Assembly (NCBI GenBank): GCA_964478165.1 | Contig: CAYZGU010000010.1 | Span: 1-64,000, forward strand | From: CAYZGU01 sp964478165 | GTDB taxonomy: Bacteria > Poribacteria > WGA-4E > JAJDTR01 | Reading direction: 5' to 3' | DNA length: 64,000 bases | Position numbers and translations under genes: made by a program | Part shown: in pieces, positions 1-9,488 of the stretch | Numbering within the stretch: the stretch's first letter is position 1 | How the letters are laid out: each line of letters begins with the position of its first letter | The notes under the pieces: model-generated | Told to the model about the DNA's origin: nothing | The model's input: only the letters and a program-made list of their open reading frames with translations | Database searches by the model: none

Positions 1-323
1 GGTCGAGCGACACCGCGGGAGTGCGGAATTGCCAATGCCGGTTCCCATTCGAGGGTTTCTGGATCGAACACACCTAGTATCATGCCACGCAAGCGTGTGC
101 GGCAGAGGTCGTCTGCCAAGGGTGTCCGAGGGTCTTCGAAATGTGCTCTGGTTGCAGTTACGAGCTTGTTGCCGATGAGCCTGATAGATAACGCTATTCG
201 AAAGCTGTTGCATGTCAGATGCTTCTCGGCAGATGAACCGGGGGATTTACCTTTTATCGCAACTAAGACGACGATGGCTTGTTGTAGATTACGCACATCT
301 GCTTCTTCCAGTTCGTTCTCCAT
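1..323 (-). CDS. Hypothetical protein, 3' end cut by window edge
   Basis: An open frame of 107 codons runs leftward from an ATG at 323 and leaves the window without a stop. The composition looks coding (acidic N-terminus MENELEEADVR, later GMILGVFDPETLEWEP), but I do not recognise the family. It lies 75 bp downstream of the sugar kinase on the same strand, so the two could be co-transcribed. No normally spaced Shine-Dalgarno precedes the ATG: the only GGAG is 1 nt away and inside the 3' arm of a perfect 14-bp hairpin. A GTG at codon 10 has a better-spaced GGAAG and is an alternative start. The frame stays open upstream to a TAA near 382, so a TTG start is also possible. Confidence 0.5.
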   Translation of the reverse strand, partial: MENELEEADVRNLQQAIVVLVAIKGKSPGSSAEKHLTCNSFRIALSIRLIGNKLVTATRAHFEDPRTPLADDLCRTRLRGMILGVFDPETLEWEPALAIPHSRGVAR

Positions 324-324
324 G

Positions 325-358
325 CTCCGATTGAGTCTAGGCCAAGACTCAATCGGAG
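325..358. repeat. Perfect 14-bp inverted repeat with 6-nt loop
   Basis: Positions 325-338 (CTCCGATTGAGTCT) and 345-358 are exact reverse complements around a 6-nt loop. On the minus strand the hairpin sits between the kinase stop (398) and the next ATG (323), and its 3' arm ends one base before that ATG. There is no T-tract, so it is not a standard intrinsic terminator. It could be an operator palindrome or an RNA hairpin that hides the translation start of the downstream gene. The repeat is certain; the function is inferred. Confidence 0.85.
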
Positions 359-397
359 AGGCCTTTACACAAACACATAGCAATTAAACCAACATTG

Positions 398-1462
398 TCA
401 TCGCTTGACTCGCGCATTTCCTTCGTAAATTTCCCAGATCTGCTCCTCATCGGCTGGATTGGCATAATCAGTCTCCAAGGTTGTGGTTAATGCCCCTGTT
501 GCCCATCCAAACTGAATCCATTTGTCAGCACTCCAACCTCTTAAAAACGCGTAAAGCATACCAGCAACAAAAGAATCACCTCCGCCAATGCGATCCAAGA
601 CTTCTATTTCACGCGGTTCTTCAATGTACCAGTCAGACTGCATCGCCATAATCGCACCCCATCGATGGCGATTCGCATTAACAACCTCACGCAGTGTAGT
701 CGCAAACACCGATACATTCGGAAACTGTTCCATTGCACGAGTAATCATCTGCTTAAAGCTTTCAATTTTATCATTAATTTTTTCAGCGCCTGCTTCAGGT
801 CCACTTATCCCAAGACAGAGCTGGTAATCTTCTTCGTTTCCCAACAAGAAATCGGCTGTTTCAGCTATTGCTGTGAACGCGTTTCTGAGCTGCGTCTCTC
901 TACCTTCCCAGAAAGATGCCCTGTAATTAAGATCAAAACAGACCTGCGTTTCATATTTCTTGGCCACCTTCACCAATTCGAGACAGAATCTAATCGTACT
1001 TGGAGATAACGCAGCAAACAACCCGGACAAGTGAACAACTCGAACTCCCTGATGACCGAAAATCCTCTCAAGGTCAAAATCATTTGCAGACATCGTCAGA
1101 GCAACTTCACCAGCACGGTCATTCCAAACGCGAGGACCTCTGGTGCCAAACCCGCTATCCGCTATATTGATTTGATGCCTATGACCATGCGGACCCCCTT
1201 GCTCGACTTCCTTACCTTCTATATCTATATGTCTACTTGCAAGGTCCTCCTTAATCAGTTTGGCAAACGGATGGCCTTTAACAAAAGCCGTCAAAACTTT
1301 GACGGGCAAACCCAAAAAACTTATCAAACTTGCAACATTCGTCTCTGCACTCGTTATCTGTAATTTGTACAAATCACTTGCATGTACAGGCTGACGATTC
1401 AATGGAGTCAATCTCAGTCCCATGCTGGTTGGTACCAACAATGAATATTTTTCTTTCTTCAT
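398..1462 (-). CDS. PfkB-family sugar kinase, 2-keto-3-deoxygluconate kinase-like
   Basis: Predicted cytoplasmic ribokinase-fold kinase that would phosphorylate a sugar or sugar acid with ATP. The C-terminal PfkB signature is clear (DRIGGGDSFVAG; catalytic base Asp about residue 296 from the chosen start), as is the central FDLNYR motif typical of KdgK-like members. The start is the ATG at 1462, which has AAAGGA 8 nt upstream; an in-frame ATG 18 codons earlier (1516) has no such site. Length is 354 aa, slightly long for KdgK. KDG kinase fits the neighbourhood, where an enolase-superfamily acid-sugar dehydratase and an HpcH/HpaI aldolase are encoded 9-10 kb away, but the substrate is not proven and fructokinase-type specificity cannot be excluded. 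Confidence 0.85.
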   Translation of the reverse strand: MKKEKYSLLVPTSMGLRLTPLNRQPVHASDLYKLQITSAETNVASLISFLGLPVKVLTAFVKGHPFAKLIKEDLASRHIDIEGKEVEQGGPHGHRHQINIADSGFGTRGPRVWNDRAGEVALTMSANDFDLERIFGHQGVRVVHLSGLFAALSPSTIRFCLELVKVAKKYETQVCFDLNYRASFWEGRETQLRNAFTAIAETADFLLGNEEDYQLCLGISGPEAGAEKINDKIESFKQMITRAMEQFPNVSVFATTLREVVNANRHRWGAIMAMQSDWYIEEPREIEVLDRIGGGDSFVAGMLYAFLRGWSADKWIQFGWATGALTTTLETDYANPADEEQIWEIYEGNARVKR

Positions 1463-2428
1463 AATTCCATTCCTTTTTGCGCTTAGCTTTGGGATCAACG
1501 CGCAGCATTGTTGCAATAAAAATTTTGTCTATATTCACGAACAGCCGAATTCAGATTTAACGTCCTTGTTGTCTCCGCAAGCATATCTCCTCATCAGCAT
1601 TTGGCTCATTTAGTTTCAAGAACAAGGATAGATTAATTCAATACTGAAACAGATATGAAATCCCGCGGCTATTCTAGCATAGCGAGCTAGCACCGGCAAC
1701 AGAAAAGACTTCAAACGACCATTTGAATTCCAGCTGCGCAGCGCAAACAAGGACTTTCTCAATGGCCGCAACCTCTGTTACGATGATAGAACCAACCACC
1801 CATCTTTTGAACGAATAACAACGCCATTCGACCAAAACCTACTGACGCGAAGGACCCGCCATTCGCACAGGAAATCACCTGGGTTATTGCCCCGGTCTGA
1901 CAATCTCCTGAATTCACAGTGAATAACGCGACCGCATACCCCGGAGGGCGAATGTATTTCACGAATGTTTCAGCTTTGTATTAGGCCTGTTACGGAAACT
2001 CGAACGCAGAACAGATGAAATGGGGATGGAATCTACACGCGAATACTATACCAGTAGTTCATCGAAATCATGGGAGACGGGGACTTCGCAAGAAAGAGGA
2101 AGAGACGGCAAGAAAATTGGGGGATTCGACAGCCACTCACCCACGGACGGATCTCTGACCAAGTAGAGATTGTAGCTGGATTGCTACTAATGCTCAAACT
2201 GAAGCAAAAACAACCGCTATGTGCCAGGCACAATTGTGGTGTCCATATGACCCGAATCAGCATGGGTCACGATGCATCAAAACGGACGACACGAATAGGG
2301 CGAGCCATACGGGCAGGAAGAAACTATTAAACATTGAACCAGAACGACGCCACAGAACCAGAATCCTGTTATCGATAAGAACACACCACGTAGATTCGAG
2401 GCTGAAACCTTATGTTCATTTCTCAGAT
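1463..2428. other. Gap without recognisable gene
   Basis: About 0.97 kb between the divergent-side start of the sugar kinase and the 3' end of the dehydrogenase gene. Short frames occur on both strands (for example minus 1759-1962) but none has a ribosome site plus a recognisable motif. The promoter of the kinase should lie within the first 150 bp. I see no convincing RNA gene. Confidence 0.5.
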
Positions 2429-3370
2429 TCATTCGGCAATCTGTTCAAGGCTCGAAAGCGCGTGCGCAATGCGTCCACGTAACGCATGAACCGCCTCGTT
2501 ATTCCAGCGGTAAAACCCTCGTCCAGATTTAACGCCCAAATTCCCCTGAGCCACCATGTCTTTCAATACTTTGAAATTCTGAGCACTGGTGTCGAGGTCG
2601 GGGAAAAGTTCATCGATAATGTGGGAGATTGTGTCCCAACCGGCCATATCGAATACTTCCAGAGGACCGGCGACAGCAAGTCGACGTCCAAAACCGGTCT
2701 TGACCACAGTATCCACGTCTGCGGCTGTTGCAATACCTTTTTCCACGATAGAAAGTGCCTCGCGGAGCAGAGCGAACTGCATGCGGTTCCCAATGAATCC
2801 GAGCGACTCCTTCTGTAAGACGATTGGCCGCTTTCCAACAGACTCTAACACATCGCGGGTAATCGCAATCGTCTCGTCACTGGTCTGCGGACCACGCACG
2901 ACCTCGACAAGAGGAAGGAGATACGGCGGGTTCCACCAGTTTGCCACCACAACCTTGTCCGCGCGATTCGTCACTGGGGCAAGCTGACTCGTCATGTAGG
3001 ACGAAGTGTTGCTTGTTAAAATTGTACCCGGTGGGCAGTGGCGATCGAGGTCAACAAAAATACGCTGTTTAAGTTCGAGATTCTCGAAGACAGCTTCGAC
3101 GACCAATCCAGCATCACTCACCGCCCCTGACAGCGAGGTACTGGTGCGGATATGTCCCGGAGCGGATTTTGCAGTTTCCTCGTCTACAAGACCCTGATCT
3201 TGTAGGAGACTCAGCGTACTAACAATGTTCTGAAGGGCAAGCTCAAGATTCTCTTCTGTCGTGTCCTGGAGCGAAACCTCATATCCACCAATGGCAAATT
3301 GTAGGGCAATGCCATGACCCATCAAACCGGCCCCGATAATGCCGATGCACCCCAAGCTGTTAGAAGCCAT
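2429..3370 (-). CDS. 3-hydroxyacyl-CoA dehydrogenase-like protein with Asn in place of the catalytic His
   Basis: NAD-dependent dehydrogenase of the HCDH / lambda-crystallin / carnitine dehydrogenase group. The Rossmann motif GAGLMGHG is at the N-terminus, a TSNTSS segment supplies the active-site Ser, and the C-terminal helical domain (GFIGNRMQ, then GPLEVFD) is intact. In the family the catalytic dyad is His...Glu twelve residues apart (HxxNP....LVE). Here the sequence reads ANWWNPP...LVEV, so the Glu is kept but the His codon is AAC (Asn). The protein may be inactive, altered in chemistry, or the site of a single-base error. The ATG at 3370 is preferred over 3376 because GGAAGGA is then 9 nt upstream instead of 3. 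Length is 313 aa, normal for the family. It is flanked by gaps, with no obvious operon partner. Confidence 0.85.
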   Translation of the reverse strand: MASNSLGCIGIIGAGLMGHGIALQFAIGGYEVSLQDTTEENLELALQNIVSTLSLLQDQGLVDEETAKSAPGHIRTSTSLSGAVSDAGLVVEAVFENLELKQRIFVDLDRHCPPGTILTSNTSSYMTSQLAPVTNRADKVVVANWWNPPYLLPLVEVVRGPQTSDETIAITRDVLESVGKRPIVLQKESLGFIGNRMQFALLREALSIVEKGIATAADVDTVVKTGFGRRLAVAGPLEVFDMAGWDTISHIIDELFPDLDTSAQNFKVLKDMVAQGNLGVKSGRGFYRWNNEAVHALRGRIAHALSSLEQIAE

Positions 3371-4401
3371 AACCATGTGTCCTTCCGGTTCGCTGATTAT
3401 ACTGGAGTATGGAATTTTCTCGCAAAGCGTCCGAAAACTTTGTACACAAAGCTTCGATTACAGCTCTATGTCACATCGTCAATCACTTTACCCAAACCTC
3501 TAATATACTAACGACAAGATTTACTGTCAACAAAAAACCACACATGGTCCAAAACTCAACTACCATCGTACGACAACCAACCCTGTCAACACCATCCCAG
3601 AGACGAGAGGGCTTCTCCTCATAGTGGTCAAAAAGAGCCATATGAGTCCAGATCCCGATAGGGATACGCTTTATTGATGGAATCATATTTAACTATAATG
3701 ACAAAACCACCACGTTTACACAACGGACAAGACAATAGGTTGCGTGAAAGAGGGTCCTATATCGTAATATTTCAATTTCAGGGCGTCTATTCCCCGTCCA
3801 GGAGAACGTCGCCTTATCGGGACAGATGACGAGACGGTTCAATACCTCCCTGACTTCTAACTTGAGGAAATCCTTCCATCAAATTCGATCGCACTCATCG
3901 ATAGGGGGGAGATCCACTACACATATCTTCCTTGCCAGTAGGTTTTTCGATCCACCAATCCAACGGACCTGAACCCCGAGGGTTTGCAGGTCCCTCTTCT
4001 AGTATGTTCATGTGACTTCCGGGGCTCAAGAATTCGATACTATCAGCCCATTGTTCAGAAACCCTTCGAAATGTATTTATAGAAAGTAGAGCAGGTAGGC
4101 GTACCGCACAAAGTCAGTGTCACCAATCTGGAAAAGCGTCGACCGATCGATTTGATTCGCACCGCCGCGTTTAACAGTCTTTCGACCGTTTCTTCTCGGT
4201 CAACCGGCGAAGGCAGGTCTCATCTCTCATAGAAACTCAGGGGAAACCTTAACACATACATGGGAAGGTGAATTAATCCGAGTCACCATACGTTCATACC
4301 AGAAGCCTACGCCGGTCGTGCGGGACATAGGGATGGGCACTGGCTACAAACTGTGTCGGACCAAAACGATTTGGGGTCCGATTTTCACAAATCAAAATTG
4401 G

Positions 4402-4437
4402 ACCTCCATGGCGCCTCGGCGCAGCCGCCATGGAGGT
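4402..4437. repeat. Perfect 12-bp inverted repeat, GC-rich loop
   Basis: Positions 4402-4413 (ACCTCCATGGCG) and 4426-4437 are exact reverse complements around a 12-nt GC-rich loop that can itself pair partly. No U-tract follows on either strand. It could be a protein-binding palindrome or part of a 3' structured RNA. Confidence 0.8.
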
Positions 4438-4526
4438 ATGCTAACCCAAGAGCAAACACACACTGCCACCTCATCAGCCCTTACGCACTTCAGCGACACC
4501 GATTTTCACAATGCAGTGCAGCAATC

Positions 4527-4547
4527 AAAGGCCCCTTGAGGGGCTTT
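4527..4547 (-). terminator. Probable intrinsic terminator (bidirectional-looking)
   Basis: AAAGGCCCC, a TTGA loop, and GGGGCTTT form a short GC-rich stem with A/T-rich flanks, a typical terminator shape. It lies 170 bp downstream of the minus-strand PhyH stop at 4717, so it most likely ends that transcript. The U-tracts are imperfect on both sides, so direction is uncertain. Confidence 0.5.
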
Positions 4548-4716
4548 CAATTTAATTATCCTGAATCGAATTTTCAGAAATCAGGAATCCTATTCTTCCT
4601 ATTTCCCTTTCTGAACTCCGATTGCCCTTATTAGTCATCTGTTTTCCCCAGATACCATAGAAAAATTACGGGTTTTTCGTCAAGCGACATAATATTCTCG
4701 CAAAAGCAGCCCTAAA

Positions 4717-5631
4717 TCACCAAGTATAACCGTCGGGAGTGCTACCCCGCCAGTCTGGAAGGTAACCCTCGCTCCTCCCAAATCCATAAGATGGTCCAAT
4801 TTGGTTTGGCGATGACCAGGGCCACGCCTGCCCACCTATAATGCGATATTCATCTCCCTTTCCGCATAACCAATGGAAAAGATGCGAGATATATCGTGCC
4901 TCGCTATGATGACCATAATAAGCATTGTGCAAGTCAAAATCCGATTCGATCATCCAATCTCTCTTGGGCGGTACAGTACGCCAGTAATTGTACTTTAGCA
5001 TGTGCCGAAGTCCCTTTAGGTTAGAGGCACCACGACGATGTAGAATGCTCTGATGATGGATTCCCAGTGTCCCCGCCGGGCCACCGGCTAGTACGCCCTT
5101 GTCCTCTGGCTGACACTGACTCGGTCCTATGTGACTTCCAGGAACCAGTTCGGTCGGCCCCAAAGCTGGCGGGGTATCTTGCGGGAAATAGAAAACCTCG
5201 ATAAAATTGAGCTCAGGTCCGAAAATGTGATCTGCATCGCGATGCCATCCCTGTGCAGGAGCCGGACATTCCACTCCGTGATGGCTTGCGAGCACCGGCA
5301 GACCAACCTGAGAACCAAGCAGAGATCGCATAACACCAGTCAATTGGTGGTTAAGCAGCACATGTTCGACGAACCACGCCTCGAGAAAGATAGTGCTAGG
5401 TTCATAGGACCCGCGAATGCGTTCCAAATCTTCGTGGGTCTTGCCATCCGGAACGTAGCTTGGATTGGCGGAAATTTTACCTTCTAGATAATCACACGTT
5501 CGCTGGTTAATCTCAGACGGAACAACACCTTGCAACAACAAGTAACCTTGTCGGCAGAATTCGAGAACCTGCGTGTCAGTCAAAGTAGGATCGCAGTCGA
5601 ACCTGCGATTGACCGCATCATATTTTATCAT
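4717..5631 (-). CDS. Phytanoyl-CoA dioxygenase (PhyH) family protein
   Basis: Predicted Fe(II)/2-oxoglutarate-dependent oxygenase of 304 aa. The facial triad is visible: WHRD gives His130 and Asp132, ILHRR gives distal His198, and Arg209 is placed to bind the 2-oxoglutarate carboxylate. PGSH before the distal His is also characteristic. AAAGGA lies 9 nt before the ATG. The stop is followed after 170 bp by a terminator-like hairpin, and an amidase gene ends 84 bp upstream, so it may be the last gene of a minus-strand run with the amidase and TIM-barrel genes. The substrate is unknown; such proteins in bacteria hydroxylate many small molecules and the name does not imply phytanate metabolism. 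Confidence 0.9.
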   Translation of the reverse strand: MIKYDAVNRRFDCDPTLTDTQVLEFCRQGYLLLQGVVPSEINQRTCDYLEGKISANPSYVPDGKTHEDLERIRGSYEPSTIFLEAWFVEHVLLNHQLTGVMRSLLGSQVGLPVLASHHGVECPAPAQGWHRDADHIFGPELNFIEVFYFPQDTPPALGPTELVPGSHIGPSQCQPEDKGVLAGGPAGTLGIHHQSILHRRGASNLKGLRHMLKYNYWRTVPPKRDWMIESDFDLHNAYYGHHSEARYISHLFHWLCGKGDEYRIIGGQAWPWSSPNQIGPSYGFGRSEGYLPDWRGSTPDGYTW

Positions 5632-5715
5632 GAGTCGATTCCTTTAACTATTGGGAAAAGCTAAAACCTTACATGTCGGCTGGGCAACCAACCGCTGAAA
5701 CTCTTGAGACAGCTA

Positions 5716-7134
5716 TCACTCTGCGACCGACGGACGAGTTTTCCAGAAACCTGTTTGCCGCTCAAAGGCGTGGGCCAATTGGAGTACGCCGAAATCATCC
5801 TGATGTCGTCCAACAATCTGCAGCCCTATGGGAAGCCCCTCAGGCGTGAAACCACAAGGTACTGATATGGCGGGCAGACCGACTACAGTGATGTAGTAGC
5901 AAGATTTCATCCAGTCGATATACGTCTCCATGATTTTTCCGTTAATTTCAGTAATATACTGCTGTTTCACATCAAAGGGCGGCACTTGACTCACAGGCAA
6001 AACCAGGAACTCGTGCTTTTCCATGAATTCCCTTAGGCGATGATAAAGGGCGGTGCGTTTCCGCTCCGCTTCCCCGATCTTCGGGCCTGTTAATTCTGTA
6101 CCCGCCTCGACATTCCAGATGACCGTGTCCTTTATCTGGTCTCGATGATCTTTCAGCAGCCTACCGTAGTTGACTTCGAAACGCCATGCCCGCCAAATTT
6201 TAAAAATCTCGTCCGCATCGGTAAAGTTCGGTTCAGCTTCCTCAACAATACAGCCCAGAGACTCGAATACCTGCTGTTGTCCATCAATGACTTGCGTCAC
6301 ACGCGAATCGACCGGAAGACCACCCAAATCACGGCTCCAGGCAATACGTACGTCCTTAAAATCCCGATCGAGAGGACGTGAGAACATATTCCCTGGTTCC
6401 ACAATGGCAATTGGTGCCCGGGCGTCAGGTCCAGCAATTGCGCTCAACATCAGCGCTGCATCTTGTACCGTTCGTGCCATGGGCCCTTGCACCGAGATGG
6501 GAAACCAGCCAAGCTCATTGGGCCAAACGGGTACCCTGCCGGGCGACGTGCGAAACCCCACCACATTACAGAAACTAGCCGGCAAGCGAAGTGAGCCCCC
6601 AGTATCACTGCCGTCAGCTATCGGCTGCAATCCACTAGCTAAAGAAACCGCAGCCCCTCCACTACTGCCAGCACAAGTCTTGGAAGTATCATAAGGGTTG
6701 AGTGTTGCACCAAACACCTCATTGTAGGTTTGCGCTCCGGCACCAAACTCCGGCGTATTAGTTTTACCAATGGTAATGGCTCCGGCCTTCTTCAGACGTT
6801 CTACGATAAGTCCATCACGCTCGGGCACAAAATCCTTGAAAATAGGAGAGCCCATAGTGGTGCGGATGCCTCGAGTCGGAACGAGATCCTTATGCGCAAC
6901 CGGAAGCCCATGAAGAACGCCAACGTTTTTACCACACGCCAATGCCTTGTCCGCTGCTTTGGCAGCGTCCATTGCTTGTTCAGGCAGAACGGTTACGACC
7001 GCATTTACTTTCGGATTAACACGATCTATCTGTGTCAGATGGGCCTCCATGACCTCGCTCGCGGAGAGTTTTTTTTCACGTATGCAACGTATTAATTCCG
7101 TAGCAGTTAAGAAGCAAATCTCTGAATTAGCCAT
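5716..7134 (-). CDS. Amidase signature family hydrolase
   Basis: A 472-aa cytoplasmic amidase of the GatA/FAAH superfamily. The Ser-cisSer-Lys triad is intact with the expected spacing: Lys82 (AHKDL), cis-Ser157 in GSSGG and nucleophile Ser181 in GGSLR (75 and 24 residues apart). AGGGTG lies 8 nt before the ATG. No other GatCAB subunit is nearby, and the C-terminal half is closer to general amidases than to tRNA amidotransferase, so a catabolic amide hydrolase is favoured. It starts 22 bp after the sugar isomerase gene stop (7157), so the two are probably co-transcribed. Confidence 0.9.
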   Translation of the reverse strand: MANSEICFLTATELIRCIREKKLSASEVMEAHLTQIDRVNPKVNAVVTVLPEQAMDAAKAADKALACGKNVGVLHGLPVAHKDLVPTRGIRTTMGSPIFKDFVPERDGLIVERLKKAGAITIGKTNTPEFGAGAQTYNEVFGATLNPYDTSKTCAGSSGGAAVSLASGLQPIADGSDTGGSLRLPASFCNVVGFRTSPGRVPVWPNELGWFPISVQGPMARTVQDAALMLSAIAGPDARAPIAIVEPGNMFSRPLDRDFKDVRIAWSRDLGGLPVDSRVTQVIDGQQQVFESLGCIVEEAEPNFTDADEIFKIWRAWRFEVNYGRLLKDHRDQIKDTVIWNVEAGTELTGPKIGEAERKRTALYHRLREFMEKHEFLVLPVSQVPPFDVKQQYITEINGKIMETYIDWMKSCYYITVVGLPAISVPCGFTPEGLPIGLQIVGRHQDDFGVLQLAHAFERQTGFWKTRPSVAE

Positions 7135-7156
7135 AATCTTTCACCCTCTCTTCAAA

Positions 7157-8026
7157 TTATTCACCATCCAGAAGTATGTTCAGTTGTTCAAGTAGAATAC
7201 GAGCTGCAACTTCTGGGTCATTTTTCAGAATCTGGCGGTAAAATCTAAAGGACTCAAACTCCATACTACAGAACCCCTGGTAACCGATCTCCTCAAGACC
7301 CTCAAAGAAGCCTTCCCAATCAACCTGTCCTTCTCCCAGTAAAGGAAAGACGAACTTCTGCAGTGCGGGAACACCTACAGCATCCTTGATGTGGACGTGC
7401 GCAATTCGATTTCCCCATTGCCGGATGAGCCAGGACATATCTTCCAAACCGTAAAGCACGTGATGGGAGGGATCGAAATTAACCTTATGCGCTGGATGGC
7501 TCACCTGCTCCACCAACCATTTATGCGTATAAAGATCGTGAGCGAGCATTCCAAAAACAGCCTCGGAAGTGATGACGATATTCACATCGTCCGCGGCCTT
7601 CACAAAAGCTTCAAAGGCTTCTATTGCTTGATTCCAGGCGGCGGACTCGCTCATGTCTTGGCCAATTCGCACGTGGTCTGAAGACCAGACAGCTGGTCCC
7701 GTCACAACACTGACCGCGCTTATCCCACACTCACCCGCAGCGTGAATACAACGAACGATTCGATCTATCTTTTCCTTACGCACGGCGTCATCGTGAGAAA
7801 TCATATCATCATGTGCCATAATTTGGGATACACCCATCCCGGCATCGTGAGTGCGGTCAACCAACTCGCGTAAATCTGAAAGGCGTTTGTCAGGATGGAA
7901 ATGCGGATTCATCGTCCATTCAATTCCTTCGTAACCGAGGCGACCAAGTGACTCGATGACATCGACCGCTGGCATCGTACTGTAGCCTATGTTTGTGAGA
8001 AACGATGTTTTCCATTTACGTTTCAT
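7157..8026 (-). CDS. Sugar phosphate isomerase/epimerase, AP-endonuclease-2-like TIM barrel
   Basis: A 289-aa xylose-isomerase-like TIM barrel. Metal ligands expected for the family are present: Glu in TSEAV, Asp in NFDPSHH, His in AHVHIKD and Glu in SMEFES. AAAGGA precedes the ATG by 9 nt. The gene is first in a tight pair with the amidase. Members of this family isomerise or epimerise ketoses, hydroxypyruvate or inosose; the substrate cannot be read from the sequence. Confidence 0.88.
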   Translation of the reverse strand: MKRKWKTSFLTNIGYSTMPAVDVIESLGRLGYEGIEWTMNPHFHPDKRLSDLRELVDRTHDAGMGVSQIMAHDDMISHDDAVRKEKIDRIVRCIHAAGECGISAVSVVTGPAVWSSDHVRIGQDMSESAAWNQAIEAFEAFVKAADDVNIVITSEAVFGMLAHDLYTHKWLVEQVSHPAHKVNFDPSHHVLYGLEDMSWLIRQWGNRIAHVHIKDAVGVPALQKFVFPLLGEGQVDWEGFFEGLEEIGYQGFCSMEFESFRFYRQILKNDPEVAARILLEQLNILLDGE

Positions 8027-8296
8027 TAAATATTTTCCTTTCCCGTTCTACGCGCTATTGACACTCACACTTGTCAAGACATCGAGATCTCAAATCCTTA
8101 ATCTAATCGTAGATCGGTAACGTACTAACCCTAATTTTTCAGTCTCCGTTGATTTTCCAATGACGAATTAGCTAATCTCAAGCAAATGAAATACCACGAT
8201 GCTCGCAACGAAAGATTAACACATCATATTCCACAAACAGATGATTCAGGAAGCCCGCGAACAACACATTAAGTGAACACCAGCCAATTCACCACC

Positions 8297-9334
8297 CTAC
8301 TCATCTCCCCAGTTAAAGATTACACCCAGCATCGACTTCTCTCGATGATAAGCGAGTTCATACGCTTTCTCCATCTCGGTATAGTGGAAGCGATGAGTGA
8401 TTAATTTTTTGGGCTCCAGACTACCATCTGCCATCAAATCGAGAATGTATGCAGCAGAACGGTTCACGCCGAACCGGTTATCGGTCATCGTGGCTGTACG
8501 TTTTACGGCATCTGGAAATAAATACCCTGCAGGACCTGAAACCGCGATAAGTGAGATTCCTTTGTTATAGAACCATTCCATCGCCAGCGGATTTAGATCG
8601 AGTGGTGGTTCGCCGCGACCTAGAAGGCTCACAATCGAAATGCGACCGTTCGGCCGCACAACTTGTACAGATGTTCGATAAGCAGGCCAGGGATTCGCTG
8701 TTAGGATAACCAGGTCGATGCCAGCACCAGCCGTAAACTCATCCAGCTTCGTTTCAAGGGCGGGGTCATCAGATAAAAATGACGCGTGAGCGCCCATGCG
8801 GTCGGCCATTTCGAGACGCGTCGGGCTATTGCCAAGACCAACCACTCTTGCACCGAGTGGTCGTCCGAGTGCAACCGCACCCAATCCCAGCACGCCCAGT
8901 CCGACCACAGCCACATTCTCACCAGGTTGAAAATGCGCCTTGCGGTAGCAGTGAGAGCTAAGATTGTAGAGGTGTGTGTAGACCGCATCCTCTGGGTGGA
9001 CACGGTCTGGTACCTTGACAACGTTGGAGGCATCATTAATTATATATTCCGATTGATGAGGCTGCTGGGAAACCACCCGATCTCCTATCCGAAAACGAGT
9101 GACTGCGTTTCCCAACCCGTTCACGATTCCTAGATTGCTATCACCAACCCATCTCGGGTAATCGGGCGCACCTGGAACACGTTCTGCTCCTTCATAATTA
9201 CCGCGATCGGTTCCAATTTTCAGAGCGGAGATGTCTGTCTTAACCCAGATTTCATCAGGCTTCAGGTTGTCGGTATCGAGGTGTTGATCTACAATGCGCA
9301 GGTCTCTCGGTCCACGCAACACTGCAATTTTCAT
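8297..9334 (-). CDS. Medium-chain dehydrogenase/reductase (alcohol dehydrogenase-like)
   Basis: A 345-aa NAD(P)-dependent MDR-fold enzyme with the nucleotide-binding motif VVGLGVLGLGAVAL around residue 145. The catalytic-zinc Cys and the four structural-zinc Cys of classical alcohol dehydrogenases are not evident (the usual Cys site reads ALKIGTDRG), so it is probably a zinc-free reductase or has other ligands. It resembles the threonine/sorbitol-dehydrogenase-like and BchC-like proteins often named zinc-binding dehydrogenase. AAGGAG lies 6 nt before the ATG. It stands 270 bp upstream of the isomerase gene, same strand. Confidence 0.85.
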   Translation of the reverse strand: MKIAVLRGPRDLRIVDQHLDTDNLKPDEIWVKTDISALKIGTDRGNYEGAERVPGAPDYPRWVGDSNLGIVNGLGNAVTRFRIGDRVVSQQPHQSEYIINDASNVVKVPDRVHPEDAVYTHLYNLSSHCYRKAHFQPGENVAVVGLGVLGLGAVALGRPLGARVVGLGNSPTRLEMADRMGAHASFLSDDPALETKLDEFTAGAGIDLVILTANPWPAYRTSVQVVRPNGRISIVSLLGRGEPPLDLNPLAMEWFYNKGISLIAVSGPAGYLFPDAVKRTATMTDNRFGVNRSAAYILDLMADGSLEPKKLITHRFHYTEMEKAYELAYHREKSMLGVIFNWGDE

Positions 9335-9488
9335 GGAAAACTCCTTGAAGCGCCAAATTCATCCGTTCAAACTAAGAATCTAGCCGAAATCTCTAAACAA
9401 TTAGCACCGCACAAGTGGAGGTGCCCCCAATCTCACGAGTTTCAGTCTAATAATGATATCTTCCTATTTCAGATCGTCCCTCCTTCGA

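Larger units (their letters stand above)
3371..4716. other. Long gap with a decayed plus-strand reading frame
   Basis: About 1.35 kb without an intact gene. On the plus strand, from roughly 3783 to 4200, one frame reads coding-like stretches broken by several in-frame stops (for example IGTDDETVQYLPDF, ALIDRGEIHYTYLP, STNPTDLNPEGLQVP). I take this as the trace of a decayed gene and cannot name its family. Downstream lie an inverted repeat (4402-4437) and a terminator-like hairpin (4527-4547). Confidence 0.4.

Noticed and set aside
6170..6694. 174-codon open frame on the plus strand
   Set aside because: Antisense to the amidase; its composition mirrors the amidase codons and shows no motif.
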